NCBI GenBank assembly: GCA_024704765.1
Contig: JAKMXF010000299.1
Location: forward strand, 62,001-126,000
DNA from: Oopsacas minuta
Lineage: Eukaryota; Porifera; Hexactinellida; Lyssacinosida; Leucopsacidae
DNA: 64,000 nucleotides
Direction of reading: 5' to 3'
Part shown: positions 21,801 through 33,300 of the stretch, one piece after another
Numbering within the stretch: the stretch's first letter is position 1
How the letters are laid out: each line of letters begins with the position of its first letter
The notes under the pieces: generated by a model
What the model was told of the DNA's origin: nothing
Database searches by the model: none
Seen by the model: only the letters and a program-made list of their open reading frames with translations
Position numbers and translations under genes: made by a program

Positions 21801-22291
21801 AAAATATCTCTACCTCTACGAACCAGTCCTCTGTTAGGCCTAACTACACCTCTTCTACTTCTCCTCAGCCCTCGAACAGACAGAAGAGAGATCCATTTGG
21901 TGAGATTCTTAAAGATACTGGTTTCCCTCAACATGATCAAGAATCTCATACTCTTAATGAAATGAATAAATCTAACCTCTTAGAGGCAATAGGAGACCCT
22001 GATAAAGTACAGGTCATGGAGTGGTCTAAATCCAAGCAAGGTAATATCCGTGGTTTATTATCCTCTCTCCACGAGATGTCATGGGAGGGAGTTAGATGGA
22101 AACAGATAGGAATGCATGATTTGATGGAAACTTCACATGTTAAGAAAGCTTACCTTAAAGCTTCATTAGCCTTCCATCCTGACAAACACGTGGATTCTCC
22201 CCACCAAAATCTTGCTAGACTAATTGTTATTGAACTGAATGAAGCACATTCACGTTTTGAAAACGGAGAGATCCAACACCGTACCTTTTAA
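18819..22291 (+). CDS. GAK: Cyclin-G-associated kinase (GAK/auxilin): kinase + PTEN-like/C2 + J domain
   Basis: Two exons, 18819-19944 and 20004-22291, joined in phase 1, give 1,137 residues; human GAK has 1,311. An N-terminal NAK-family Ser/Thr kinase has the Gly loop DTGGYGVIY, the lysine of FAIKRI, HRD with D172 and DFG with D190. The PTEN-like domain (about 390-545) is followed by a C2-like domain. A long disordered linker rich in Asp/Ser and containing DPW (clathrin adaptor-type motifs) leads to a C-terminal J domain with HPD at 1100-1102. The family phosphorylates AP-1/AP-2 and recruits HSC70 to uncoat clathrin vesicles. The phosphatase loop lacks the Cys-x5-Arg signature, so it should be catalytically dead. 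All four modules, in order, make the call secure. Confidence 0.92.
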
Positions 22292-22506
22292 CTTGAATCC
22301 TTTCTGTATTTTAATTAATTGTGTGTACATTTGCTTAGGGATAAACTAGATAATAACGTATTTAAAAGTTGAGATAATATATTATTGTTTGTCTGTATCA
22401 AGATTGTAGGAAGTTCAATGAAATCTTTACTCAAGTTTTCTAAATGTAATATCTGATCCCTTTGGGTTATAAACTATAGAATTACAGTCAACAGAATATA
22501 AATCTT

Positions 22507-22968
22507 ATGGTTAGTACTGCAGCTCAGCTCCGATTGCTCCAAGAGTTCAGAGCAATACAATCTGATTCTTTAGTCAATATATTGGCCTGCCCTTTCTCAG
22601 CAAAAAACCTATCTCACTGGAACGTTAGATTGAATGGTCCTCCAGACACGCCCTACCAAGGTGGAATTTTCTTCCTTACCATGATCTTTCCAAATACATA
22701 CCCTTTAGAACCTCCACATGTAAAATTTAATACTAAGATATTCCATTGCAATATTAACAGTGAAGGTAGAGTCTGCACTCAACTCATGGAAAATTGGCTT
22801 GTCACTACCAATATTTCTCAAATTCTCCTAGAAATATATTGTGTATTAATTGAATGCAATCCTAACAATCCGTTAGTACAGGAATTTGCAGACCTGTACA
22901 TTGCAAACAGACCCCAGTATGATGCCAACGCAAGAGATTGGACAACTAAATACGCCACAAATTCGTAA
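22507..22968 (+). CDS. Divergent ubiquitin-conjugating enzyme (UBC/E2 fold)
   Basis: A single-exon 153-residue protein that is one complete UBC domain: N-terminal helix (QLRLLQEFRAI), beta sheet, the PPDTPYQGGIFFLTMIFP segment, the PPHVKFNTKIFH strand, and catalytic Cys90 in GRVCTQLM. It is closest in layout to UBE2D/UBE2E-type E2s, but the normally strict His-Pro-Asn is His-Cys-Asn (80-82), and the usual W after the catalytic Cys region (about 10 residues on) sits in ENWL. E2s carry thioester-linked ubiquitin to E3-bound substrates. Absence of introns and the divergence allow for a retrocopy under relaxed or changed selection, but the frame is intact. Orthology to a named E2 is not claimed. 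Confidence 0.8.
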   Translation: MVSTAAQLRLLQEFRAIQSDSLVNILACPFSAKNLSHWNVRLNGPPDTPYQGGIFFLTMIFPNTYPLEPPHVKFNTKIFHCNINSEGRVCTQLMENWLVTTNISQILLEIYCVLIECNPNNPLVQEFADLYIANRPQYDANARDWTTKYATNS

Positions 22969-23457
22969 GAAAGTGTGACATTTAATCATTAAACCAACAA
23001 GAATATATACTTACTCATATATTCTGAATTCTAAGCAATTTCAAGACGAATTTATACATTTCAAAAATATGATTATTCTTAGATATTTGTACGTATTTGT
23101 TGAACTTTCCAAATTCTCTTTCATTATTCCCTCTGTGCTATTATAATAATAATAATCTAAAGCTACGTGATAATTTTCATAAGAATTGGGTGTAATACAT
23201 GAAATTACCTTCGATATTAGCTAGAGATGAAATATAAATTTGTTACGTCAATTTAGTGTCGTTTTTCAATTGAGGTTACATGCTTATGGACTTGATATTC
23301 ATTTGCTCTAATTTGTGGTCTATTGTTATACACGTTTGTCTACTGTTAGTTAAGTTATCTTTTATCTTGTACGTTATGTATAGCTGTATATTATCTCAGA
23401 AGAATAGGAATTCTCAAAGTATTCAGTTAGTTTATTGCTTTGTGTTGTTCCCAAGAG
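22969..23457. other. Intergenic, no gene seen
   Basis: About 490 bp of AT-rich DNA between the E2 gene and KDELR. Short frames only. A pyrimidine-rich stretch ending in CCAAG sits directly before the KDELR ATG. Confidence 0.5.
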
Positions 23458-24285
23458 ATGAATCTATTCAGGCTGTTAGGTGATGTTTCGCATGTGATTG
23501 CTATTATAATTCTCCTAATGAAAATATGGAAGTCGAGATCATGTTCAGGTAAGAAATTGTTCAAACAGGCCTTTTCTCATAAAATTATATTATAATTCTG
23601 TGTCTTAGGAATTTCTGGTAAGAGTCAGATCTTATACGCAATAGTATTTTCAACTCGTTATTTGGACATTTTCTTCACTTACATCTCCCTATACAATTCA
23701 ATTATGAAAGTCCTTTTTATCATAACGGCTTACGCTACAGTATACTTAATACTGGTAAAATTCAAGGCATCGTATGATTCAGAAAATGACACATTTCGCC
23801 TTGAGTTTATTCTAATCCCAGTGTTTGGCCTGGCTCTATTGGTGAACCATGAGTTCACAATTGTTGAGGTAAGTTCATGTAAAGCATTGCATTACTCTAT
23901 TTAATGTGTTCATAACAGATTCTGTGGACATTTTCGATCTACTTGGAGTCATTAGCGATTCTACCTCAACTTTTCATGATATCTAAGACAGGAGAAGCAG
24001 AGTCTATCACGAGTCATTACCTGTTCGCTCTCGGCTCCTATAGAGCTCTGTACATCTTAAACTGGTTCTATCGTTACTTTATAGACGGGTATTCTGACTA
24101 TATAGCAATCTGTGCTGGAATCGTACAAACTCTGCTATACATAGATTTCTTCTATCTATACATCACAAAAGGTAGTTTATAATATCATCTGACTATACAA
24201 ATATTATATAATGTGTATTCCTTTAGTGCTAAGAGGTAAACAGATTAGATTACCAACGACAGCACCTCCTAATGTCAATGAGTAA
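23458..24285 (+). CDS. KDELR: ER lumen protein-retaining (KDEL) receptor
   Basis: Four exons: 23458-23548, 23609-23868, 23919-24171 and 24227-24285. All phases agree and give 220 residues; human KDELR1 has 212. The protein follows the family from end to end: [67 protein letters not shown], then LPQLFM, KTGEAE and [13 protein letters not shown]. Seven membrane segments are evident. It binds C-terminal KDEL/HDEL-type signals in the acidic cis-Golgi and returns escaped ER proteins by COPI traffic. The C-terminal tail is a little longer than in vertebrates. The first two introns are 60 and 50 bp. Certain call. Confidence 0.95.
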
Positions 24286-24329
24286 CAGACGTATCTCATG
24301 ACTGACTAGCATTTGATCTGTATATTGAC

Positions 24330-24358
24330 TTGTTTGTTTGATTGTTTGTTTGTTTGTT
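24330..24358. repeat. TTTG microsatellite
   Basis: Imperfect (TTTG)n run shortly after the KDELR stop, probably in its 3' UTR. Confidence 0.7.
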
Positions 24359-24711
24359 GATGTATTGTTGTTGTGGTATAATTTGTTAGAAATATGCTAT
24401 TATAGGGATCTTTAAAAGTTAATTTAATTTGTCTTTACTATATCAGAGATTGATTCAATACAAGAAGTCTGATAGCTCGCATGTAAATTATTAGGATGTA
24501 TTAATAATGTATTTTACAAATATAGACGATTTTCTCACAATAATTACGAGAATTACTTATCCAAAATCAACAAGTTTCGTTTCGGATACCACTACGTAAT
24601 GGTTCTTAACTACAAAGCAAATTCCCTGTATCCTGTTTCCTGGTCTTTCCTTTCATTATTCCTTATTTGGCAATTTATTTACTCTGTATTTATTGCTATC
24701 TCTAGCTAACA

Positions 24712-24772
24712 ATGGCTCAAGGTCTCCTCATAGGTTTGATATTCTGCATTACAATGACGCTATATTCCCAGG
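24712..24772 (+). CDS. Candidate signal-peptide exon, possibly first exon of the cadherin GPCR
   Basis: ATG at 24712 opens a 20-codon hydrophobic leader (MAQGLLIGLIFCITMTLYSQ) that ends in phase 1 at a perfect GTAAGT donor. The first recognisable cadherin-gene exon at 27373 needs exactly one carried base, giving ...LYSQ-GQNVDMFL, a plausible signal-peptide cleavage context. If so, the 2.6-kb intron holds the RING-SH2 gene. The alternative is a splice to 24828, which gives only a 33-residue peptide. Linkage is inference. Confidence 0.35.
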
Positions 24773-25532
24773 GTAAGTGAGTAATCTATTTATGCTCATT
24801 ATTAGTTATTTGATTGCTCCACTACAGAATTTGCTAACCCTTCTCCACAGAATTATGTAATAGTATAGCATGTATGGTAATACAATACTAATTAATATCA
24901 ACTTTATTGATAATTATAGTACCTTCCTGGTTGAACTAGGATATATATGATGTCTCTTATTATTTCCAAATAACAAATAATAGCATAATGCTGTCAGCAT
25001 TAGAGGAGGTATGTGTGAATCCTTTCCTAACTTAAGTATTCAAATAATGCTTTGTCCAGTACTTGTGCATTGTGTATTATAACTTATGATATACTACAGC
25101 GTTTAACATAGCTGTATGGGGATATTATCTAGTTTTCATGCTATGGAATATATACATTACTTTAATTGGGGATAATCACATAATTCTAGTGATTTCACCT
25201 TGAGTTAATTGGTTATTATACCCGATAATACCATTAGAGTATTGTCTTATATATCTGTACATCAAATTAAACGAAGCACTTAAATATTCCTTGAATATTT
25301 CTCTTCACATCAGAGTAGCTGGCGCTCTTATATAGCCTTTTAATGAGTTTATTGAGTTTCTTCTTTATTTTTGTTTTCCCAACATTACCGATATCATGTG
25401 CAAATGCAATTTGTAATGGCTTTTTCAGAAGCTATTGTATTTCTGCTCATAGCCAGAATATTGTATGGTTATACATAGGCATGAAGTGATTCATCTATTT
25501 CACTGTATTGAAGCACCGCCTGATATAGAAAG

Positions 25533-25540
25533 TATATAAG
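25533..25540 (+). promoter_or_regulatory. TATA box of the RING-SH2 gene
   Basis: TATATAAG followed by GCCCC, 72 bp before the ATG at 25605. Initiation about 30 bp downstream would leave a roughly 40-base leader. It is the cleanest TATA element on this strand and supports an independent promoter. Confidence 0.5.
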
Positions 25541-25604
25541 GCCCCAGTTAACTATATAACAAACTCAAATATATAGGATTGATAATATAAATATCTCTGA
25601 TAAA

Positions 25605-26600
25605 ATGGCAGAAATAGAATCTTCAAAGCTTCTGGTGGATGTAGGCCAGATAAAAGGTGGCTATGATGCAGATCTGTTCATTGAGGATGTAGAACAGTTT
25701 ATCTGTGCTATATGTAGTGGTGTATGTAGAGAAACTCAACAAGTATCAACCTGTGGTCATATATTCTGTAGATCTTGTATCGGATACATTATATCGCATT
25801 CAGGGTTTTCTCTTAAATGTCCACTCGACAACGTAGTTATATCAAAGCAGCAGGTTAAAGATGACGTATTTATAAGGAGACTAATAAATTCTTTTAAAGT
25901 TAAATGTGTATTGCATGAGAGAGGTTGTGAATGGGTAGGAGAGCTAGATTGTGTTACCAAGCACTTATTATCGTGTAGTTACAGCACGTCTACTAGTTCT
26001 GCTACTTCCTCTCCTATTGCTTCCCCATTACCATCATGTCGTCCTTCTGTTCGTTCCTTGCCACGCCTACCTTCCAGTAGAACAGAAATGCCCAATAGAA
26101 CTAACCTGCAGTTGAGTTTGGATGATGAAGACTACACTGAACAAATAGATGAGGTTATATGGGGAGTTGTATCGAGTGATAATCCTCCCCCTCTACCCCC
26201 TAGATTCACTCCAACAACTCGTGGTCCCTCTCTTCCCCATATAGGAACAGAGACTAGTGCTGTAACACCCTTAGATCATCCATGGTATAAGGAAGGGATG
26301 TCACGGAAGGAAGCAGAACAACATTTACTCAACTTTCGTATTGAAGGTGGATTTGTCGTCCGCCCATCCATGACAAGAACTTCAGGGAACTACTCTCTAT
26401 CAATTTTGTACGAGAGACAAATCCTTCATTTCCGTGTACAGAGAAAGCCTGATAACACTTTCATTCTAGGTGAATCTATCTCAAAACGATTCACTTCAGT
26501 AGAAGAATTGGTAGAATATTATTTGCATAATTCAATATACATGCATGACGGTAGAAACGCCAAACTTTCACAAGTATTCGGCACCCACATACCCCACTGA
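25605..26600 (+). CDS. RING + TRAF-type zinc finger + SH2 domain protein (novel-looking combination)
   Basis: A single-exon 331-residue protein. The RING is TRAF6-like, with zinc ligands C34, C37, C50, H52, C55, C58, C72 and D75 (Asp as last ligand, CPLD as in TRAF RINGs). One TRAF-type finger follows (C101, C108, H120, C124). A Ser/Pro linker contains PPPLPPR at 194-200, an SH3-binding type motif. Residues 226-325 form an SH2 domain: PWYKEGMSRKEAEQHLL, then GFVVRPS with the phosphotyrosine-binding Arg253, and YSLSILYERQILHFRV. This predicts an E3 ubiquitin ligase targeted to phosphotyrosine proteins, in effect similar to CBL but with the domains in opposite order and a TRAF-type RING. No family with this architecture is known to me. 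The frame is intact and the ATG context is clean. Confidence 0.85.
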   Translation: MAEIESSKLLVDVGQIKGGYDADLFIEDVEQFICAICSGVCRETQQVSTCGHIFCRSCIGYIISHSGFSLKCPLDNVVISKQQVKDDVFIRRLINSFKVKCVLHERGCEWVGELDCVTKHLLSCSYSTSTSSATSSPIASPLPSCRPSVRSLPRLPSSRTEMPNRTNLQLSLDDEDYTEQIDEVIWGVVSSDNPPPLPPRFTPTTRGPSLPHIGTETSAVTPLDHPWYKEGMSRKEAEQHLLNFRIEGGFVVRPSMTRTSGNYSLSILYERQILHFRVQRKPDNTFILGESISKRFTSVEELVEYYLHNSIYMHDGRNAKLSQVFGTHIPH

Positions 26601-27372
26601 TACTCTACAAGCTCTTACCGCATTCGCTGCCGCAGATTATATTTTCAATCATAAATGTTATAGTTTGTATGTAGAAATGCAATATATTAAACTTTTTAAG
26701 TCTGACTCAAATCTTACTGACTGCTTTGACTAATACATCGCCTAATTTCCATAGCAAACAACATTATTTTACTCGTTAAAATATGAACTATTGCGAGAAA
26801 GGTTCTTAGCCTTATGGCAAAGATTATAAAAATTGTCTCCATAATTTCAACAGAGCAACATGTGCAAGTTATACATGCAACTATCTAGTTCTTGGAATCT
26901 TGCCCTGTATAGTCTTGTTATAGATACAATTATTGGAAATAGTTATACAATATCGACAGAATACAGTAATGCTAATAAAACGTGAATTGTAAGGAGAATT
27001 AAATCATAGATGGAATAACACAATTAATATTGTCACGAGCAGACTTTTTATTAGAAATATGACTCTCTATATCCTGACATGGAGGGAACGCTAAATACAC
27101 TATTTACATGCATAGTACTTTATATTATAACGCGAAATATTTCCTCTGACCTAATTGGGTGTAAATACCCTGTATAATTCTATGAATTTAAATATTCGCT
27201 GACTGACTTGAATGATAAGGGAAACTAAGGTAATTTCTTGACACGATAAGCATTCTATTTTGCGGTCTCATTACTTTCATATAATATTCTTTGTCCACTA
27301 CCAATAATAGAGGTGTTCTTTATTAGAGACAGTACTTAGTACTAAACTCTGCTTATTAGTCTATTCCTTTAG
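26601..27372. other. Non-coding stretch between RING-SH2 gene and first cadherin exon
   Basis: AT-rich DNA with no convincing coding signal. It ends in a pyrimidine-rich acceptor (CTATTCCTTTAG) for the exon at 27373. Probably 3' UTR plus intron. Confidence 0.4.
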
Positions 27373-30300
27373 GTCAAAATGTTGATATGTTCCTCCCACT
27401 ATTCCTAGAGCCTGGTACAGTTATCGGCGATTTAGACGCGTTAACACACCCTGAATTTATGCAAATACAAAATGCACCGTATGATCTACTACAAACTGGA
27501 GACAGTGATAAAGTTAGTATCACATCTAATCTATTGACTTTATTAAGTGTTCCTATCTCAGAATCCGTGTACGTCATTTCTATCTCGCATTTATCAGGTT
27601 ATACAACTAAATTTTGATTAATATAATCTGCAAAATCAATCAACTAATCGATTTATTGTATCCATAGGAACCTTAACACTAACTCTACACTTTATAATAA
27701 ATAGAGATCCTTATATTCCCACTATTACACCTGGTGTAGTGTATCTTTCTATACCAGAAACAGCTGTATTAGGACATACAGTACAAACCTTCACATGTTA
27801 TAACTCCAGCTTTGATCTCTCTCATGTTATGCTGGTAGAATTCTACCTACAGGAAATGATAGGTTTATTCAAAATATCAATAGGAGGAGAGGTAAGTGGA
27901 TACCGTAATACTCACTGAATATAACTTCAGCTTTATCATTCAAAACCTAATAGTTTGCAATAATATATTTCTCTGAATACTTCTATCAGTGATATTCCTC
28001 ATTGACTCTGTATAAGTTTATATATTAACTGAGATGATTTGAATAACTGTAATTTTGTGAGTTCTCATTACATTAATGTTGTAAGCACTTACATAAATTA
28101 ATACTAAAGTTATTCGAATTCATTTCAGTATTAGCAATGAATATTTATATGCTATACTAGAAATTTGTGTAATAACAAATCACAGCGTGGTGTATCAGGA
28201 CTATCTTGCACAGGTTTATATCCTAAGGATGGATAGAACTTGCATGCTTCTTTCAGAACGCTAATTGTCTCTACGTATACATTTCTATAGCCACGGCTCT
28301 TTATCGCGGTTTCTAACACCCCCATTAATGTCCTTCCTAATCCATCTCTTCTATGTTCTGGTACTATATACATTTTACGTATTTCAACTGAATCAGGGCC
28401 TCTATGTATCTTATAATAAGCAGCAGTCGCTACTATCTTGCCATCTCTCTCTGTAACGAAGAATTCTCCTTTGTCATCTTTATGGTAGAATTCTTCTACC
28501 CTCAGGGCATCCTCATCTGCTCCCCCTTCTCCTGTATCGAGAGCTATACCATAGGGCTTGAGACACGCCTCAATTAACTCCACTACTTTATCTCTATCTT
28601 TTGCTTGCCATGCACGTATCACATATTCTTTGTATATTGACTTTAATCCCGTTGATGGAGTTCTGTCACTGTAAGCCATTACCCGTAAAATCAAGCTAAT
28701 TAATGGAATTACATGTTATGTAAATTTAATTGTCCACCACAATTACACAATGTATACAACTAAATGATTATTGGTCAGTTAATTATGAATTATTTTTAGC
28801 CAAAGCTTCCAGTATATCCAAGAGAAGGTCTTTAGTGAGATCTTGAAAATCTAACATTTCGAAAACTTTGTTAAAATTAGCTACAATTTGATGTAGTGTG
28901 TACTTCTTGACCTCTTCAACTCCTATCTCACTCGAAATTCTCAGGAGATTAATCACATTTTCGCGGGAAATCCTCTGTTCTAACGCTTCTTTACAAAACA
29001 CCTGTAGTCTGGAGTTACTAAATCCGAAAAAGTTAGGAGCTTGAAATATGTAGAGTGCATTTTCTGTGCTCAGCTTTACGTCAGCATAGTAAATATAGTT
29101 AAGCAATGCTTTGAATGATTGACAAGATGGTTCAATCTATAAATACATATTTTTATTAAGATTGTATTCATACAAATATTTCTATTATTTATACCTGTCC
29201 AAACGTGATATTAACCTTAGCATCTGGAGGCATAAAGGATCTAAACATTGCTTCAAAGTACTTGCATCTAGCAGCTAATATGCATTTGTGTGCTGGTAAA
29301 CTTATAGGACCTATTTGCAATAGAATATCCGCGAATTGTAACCCTAGATCTTCTAAGAAGGCTTTTAGATCAGATTCTAGTGTGGGGTAGAATTGGGGGG
29401 TGAGTGTTGAGGGATTATAGCTACACTCTGGGAGGGAGTATTGATCTGGTATCTGCTGGCCTCTAGAGTGTTTCAGCTGTTTACGGACTATCTCTACAAC
29501 AAGCGAGCTAGCTAACGAATCGAATTCTGGCAGCATCACAACCTACACAATTAGCCTTTTTAACGTAATCATATATAATTATGTGTAGACTATTAACCTG
29601 CTGGTAATGTCCATCTCTTACTACAAACTTGATACAGTACTCTTTAAGCTGATTGAGGTATAACTCGTGAGCAGATAACAACAGTGATAGCACGTTATCT
29701 ACACAAACAGCATTCTCTATATAGTGAATACACAACTTCTCTAGCTTCTCTGTCTCTAGGATTATTGCCAGTTTTGTAAGCTCAAGTAAGCATTTTAGAC
29801 TCCTACTATAAGTCGTGAATATTACTGGATTAATAATACCTACCATATGGATGAGTTAATGAGCACGGAATCTCACACCCCCTACATCGTACTATATTGA
29901 CATACCTTAACTGGGACGTCGTATCATCTATAATACTGCTAGGCCATAAGATATGATCTGTATAGAGGAAGTGTAGAGCTATCTTAAATGCTTCTGGATC
30001 TTGATCTGATAGAGTTAGTGTAGATATTTCGTGTGGCTGAATACCACCAGGTCCTGGCTTAGCAAAGTTACCTAACAACCAATACGTTATTATGGAATTC
30101 AAAATTATATACAATCAGCTCTTACCAGAACTCAACAAGTGTTTCCGTAGAAACGGAGATCTGGCTGCTACAATAGCAACATGAGCTGGAATAACCTCTC
30201 CATGTTTTCCTACTATGAACTTTAAATCACAGAATTCCTCCTTTTTCAAGAGGTTAGCGAAATCATCAGTTAGTGTACATTTAGGATAATTAGCTATATG

Positions 30301-33300
30301 GAAGCTGAACAAGTCAGATAAACGAATAGGAGAAGAGTCAATCATTCCACCGAATATATACATCCTGTTACCCTGTATAGCTGCTGAGTGGAATAGTCTA
30401 CCGTTAGGTATCTGTGATCCAGGAGCTGGGTCTATCTTTTCCCAGGAACTAGACTCTACATCGAACTTATGCAATTCATTAGGTAATGTTCCATCAGCTG
30501 ATCCCCCGAATACATACAGACTGTCTCCATGAGCTACCATAGTGTGTCCATACCTTCTCTGAGGTGGATATGGTCCGAATCTGAGAAGGTACTCAGTTTG
30601 TATCTTAGTCCAGGTCTAAGGATAACTCTGTATAACTATACATGCATATTGTGTTGTTTAGTAACTATGCTTACCTGCTCTGCGAAGGAGAACTGATACA
30701 AATTGTTGGTTATCTTAGCGCCACTTTGTCCTGAGAACACATACATATGACCCTTAATGGTTGCCATGGGGAAGTTACAGCAAGTAGGCGGACTTTCTCC
30801 CACCTGTCTGACACACTCCCATTGTACAGCACTGTGTACAGATATGTTAATCCTCCACATATCATTTAGTCGTGTGGTACCGTCATAGCCCGCAAACACA
30901 TACAACCAGTTCTGGTACACACAAGATCCGTGGGCGGATCTGCTAGCGGGGTAGCGGTCTCTTATGACGTCAGACCAGTCTACCCAGTGTCTGTTTATAA
31001 ATCTATATTATTGTATTAATATACACAAATGTTAAAGTTACATGCTGTAATTCATAACTTACTTGAATTCCAGAAGGTCATTTTGGTTTCTAAGTTGAGC
31101 ACTCGTATCTCCCGTGTATCCTCCAAACACAAACATACTATCCTTATACACGACAGCAGAGTGGTGGTAACGAGGAGAGGGGGGACTCCCCCAGGTGTAC
31201 ACACGGTCCCAGCTCTTCTGGTCTATCCGAAACATCAACAAGTCATTGAGCATCTTCTTTCCGTCATCTCCCCCAAATGTGTATATCCCTCCATCCCATG
31301 AAACAGTAGTGTGTTTACTTCTAGCCGGCACAATATCAATGCAGCTCTGTAGCATATGCCATTTATGGACGATACATTTCTGGTTGAAATCAAGAGCCAT
31401 TAGATTAACATACTCGTCTTCTACAGCTGGTCCTCTATCCTCTGAATGGTAGTTAGGATTGATTGAATGATACAGATTGGGATGCTGATCATAGGACATA
31501 GATTTGCCATCAAATGACGCCATAGCTATATAATCTGTATTTCTGTAGAATATTAGTTGCTATTATAAAGTGCTATTTGAATTTACTGAAAAGCAATTGA
31601 ATTTCATAGAAGTTTTACTAAATTTACTATCGTTATCATTTAGTAGTGTTTCCAGTTATTCTCAATGTTGAAGGATAATTAATTAATATTTTATTAGAGT
31701 AGCCAGAATGAATCGTAGGTAGATTTGTTAAAATCATTTTATTTTAAGAAATCATTAAATTTTGCAATTTGTACAAGTCTCATTAGGTAGTCAGACAGTA
31801 GACTGCTTATAGCTAGCAGTGTCTAGTATTTTCACTCCGCACATCCCACATATGCCTTTTTTATAAGCGCAAGCAGGACAATAGTTGTAGCCAGATTGGT
31901 GCAGCTGATCCTTGCATAAGCGACATGATCTAAAGACAGAGTAAGGAGAAAATCTGCACTTTTTGCCGCTCAATAGCTTGTTCTCTCCCAGCTTAACCTT
32001 TCCGCTACTCACTGTGTTTCTAGCTCCATCTTTCCACACGTCTGGAGTAGCCACCTTTCCCAGTTTCTTCTCGCATTTCTCGCAAACCATATATAAATAC
32101 TCTAGATCTCAGAAAATTAAGAATTATGTTTTGGAAATATAAATGAACTAGTCAACTGCATTATGTTGACACTTTGTCATCAGATATTCAGTTATATCAC
32201 TAATGCATAATGAATTGAGGTTTATAATTGGATTCTGAATGAGATAATACCTGAATTATACCATACTAGTGCGGCCTAACTAGTGGAAGTAAAAGGTAAA
32301 TGACAATAATACAAATCCCAACCATGGATACCTATAAAGAATTCGAAACTGAGTTGTAGTGAAGTTTTCTAATAGCTAGGAGTTGAGAGGGAAGTCGTAT
32401 GGTGAGGTCAACTGACTGATCCAGTTCTCCCTCTCCAATATCCCCTTACTCACGATCTCTCTTAGTTTCATTCCTTGCTCAATACTATATTTCCTATCTC
32501 CTATCTTCTCTACTGGTATCAATAACCTTGTAGCTGAGGTGGTAAACACCTCATCAGCTTCCAACACTTCCTTGAGAAGATATCTAATTGTATGAATTAA
32601 ATAAAATGAGTAATTAATTACACATGAAGATACATACTTTCCAATGTTGATCTTATACCCAATGTTTTGTAGGATAGTCATCACGATGGTAGCGGTAATA
32701 GAAGGCAGTATTTTCATCTGTTTGACAGAGGACGTGAATATCTCGCCATTCTTTAGCCAGATAATTGAGAAAGTGGGTCCTTCTAGCACATGCCCATCGT
32801 GTGACGTCAGCAACGCATCGTTATAACCTTCCTTCACTGCCATTCTGGTCATCAGCATGTTAGGTCCATAGCTCATCCATTTCATAGCTCCACTAGTGTT
32901 GCTATGGTAACAACTCCAAGGGAACTCCATAGGAAGTAGAGTTCCTGGTATCTTGTACTTGGTATGTGGATGCCATAATATAATCACACTCTTAGGGGCG
33001 AATTTACTGCCATCTACTCCTGGGTTATCTTCTAGCATCCCTCGGGTGAATAACATTCTAATCTTTCCAGGACCTCCTAGTTCTGCTATCTTCCTCATCC
33101 ACTGCTCCAGCTGTTCTCTGCTCTGCTCTATCTTATAAAGCATCTGCTCTGCACACCTGAACATACGTACGAAGTGTAGATCTAGTCCTACTAGCAGTAT
33201 CTTTCCTTCTGCATTCTTATCCACGTAGATAATATCGAAAAATCCATCCCCTCTTTGTACAGTCAAGTCCCATACTGATATTGCTGCTGTGTTAGCATCC

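Noticed and set aside
32584-32637. Unspliced 18-residue hydrophobic insert in the aminotransferase
   Set aside because: It is a stop-free 54-bp intron with clean splice sites; removal restores the family strand.
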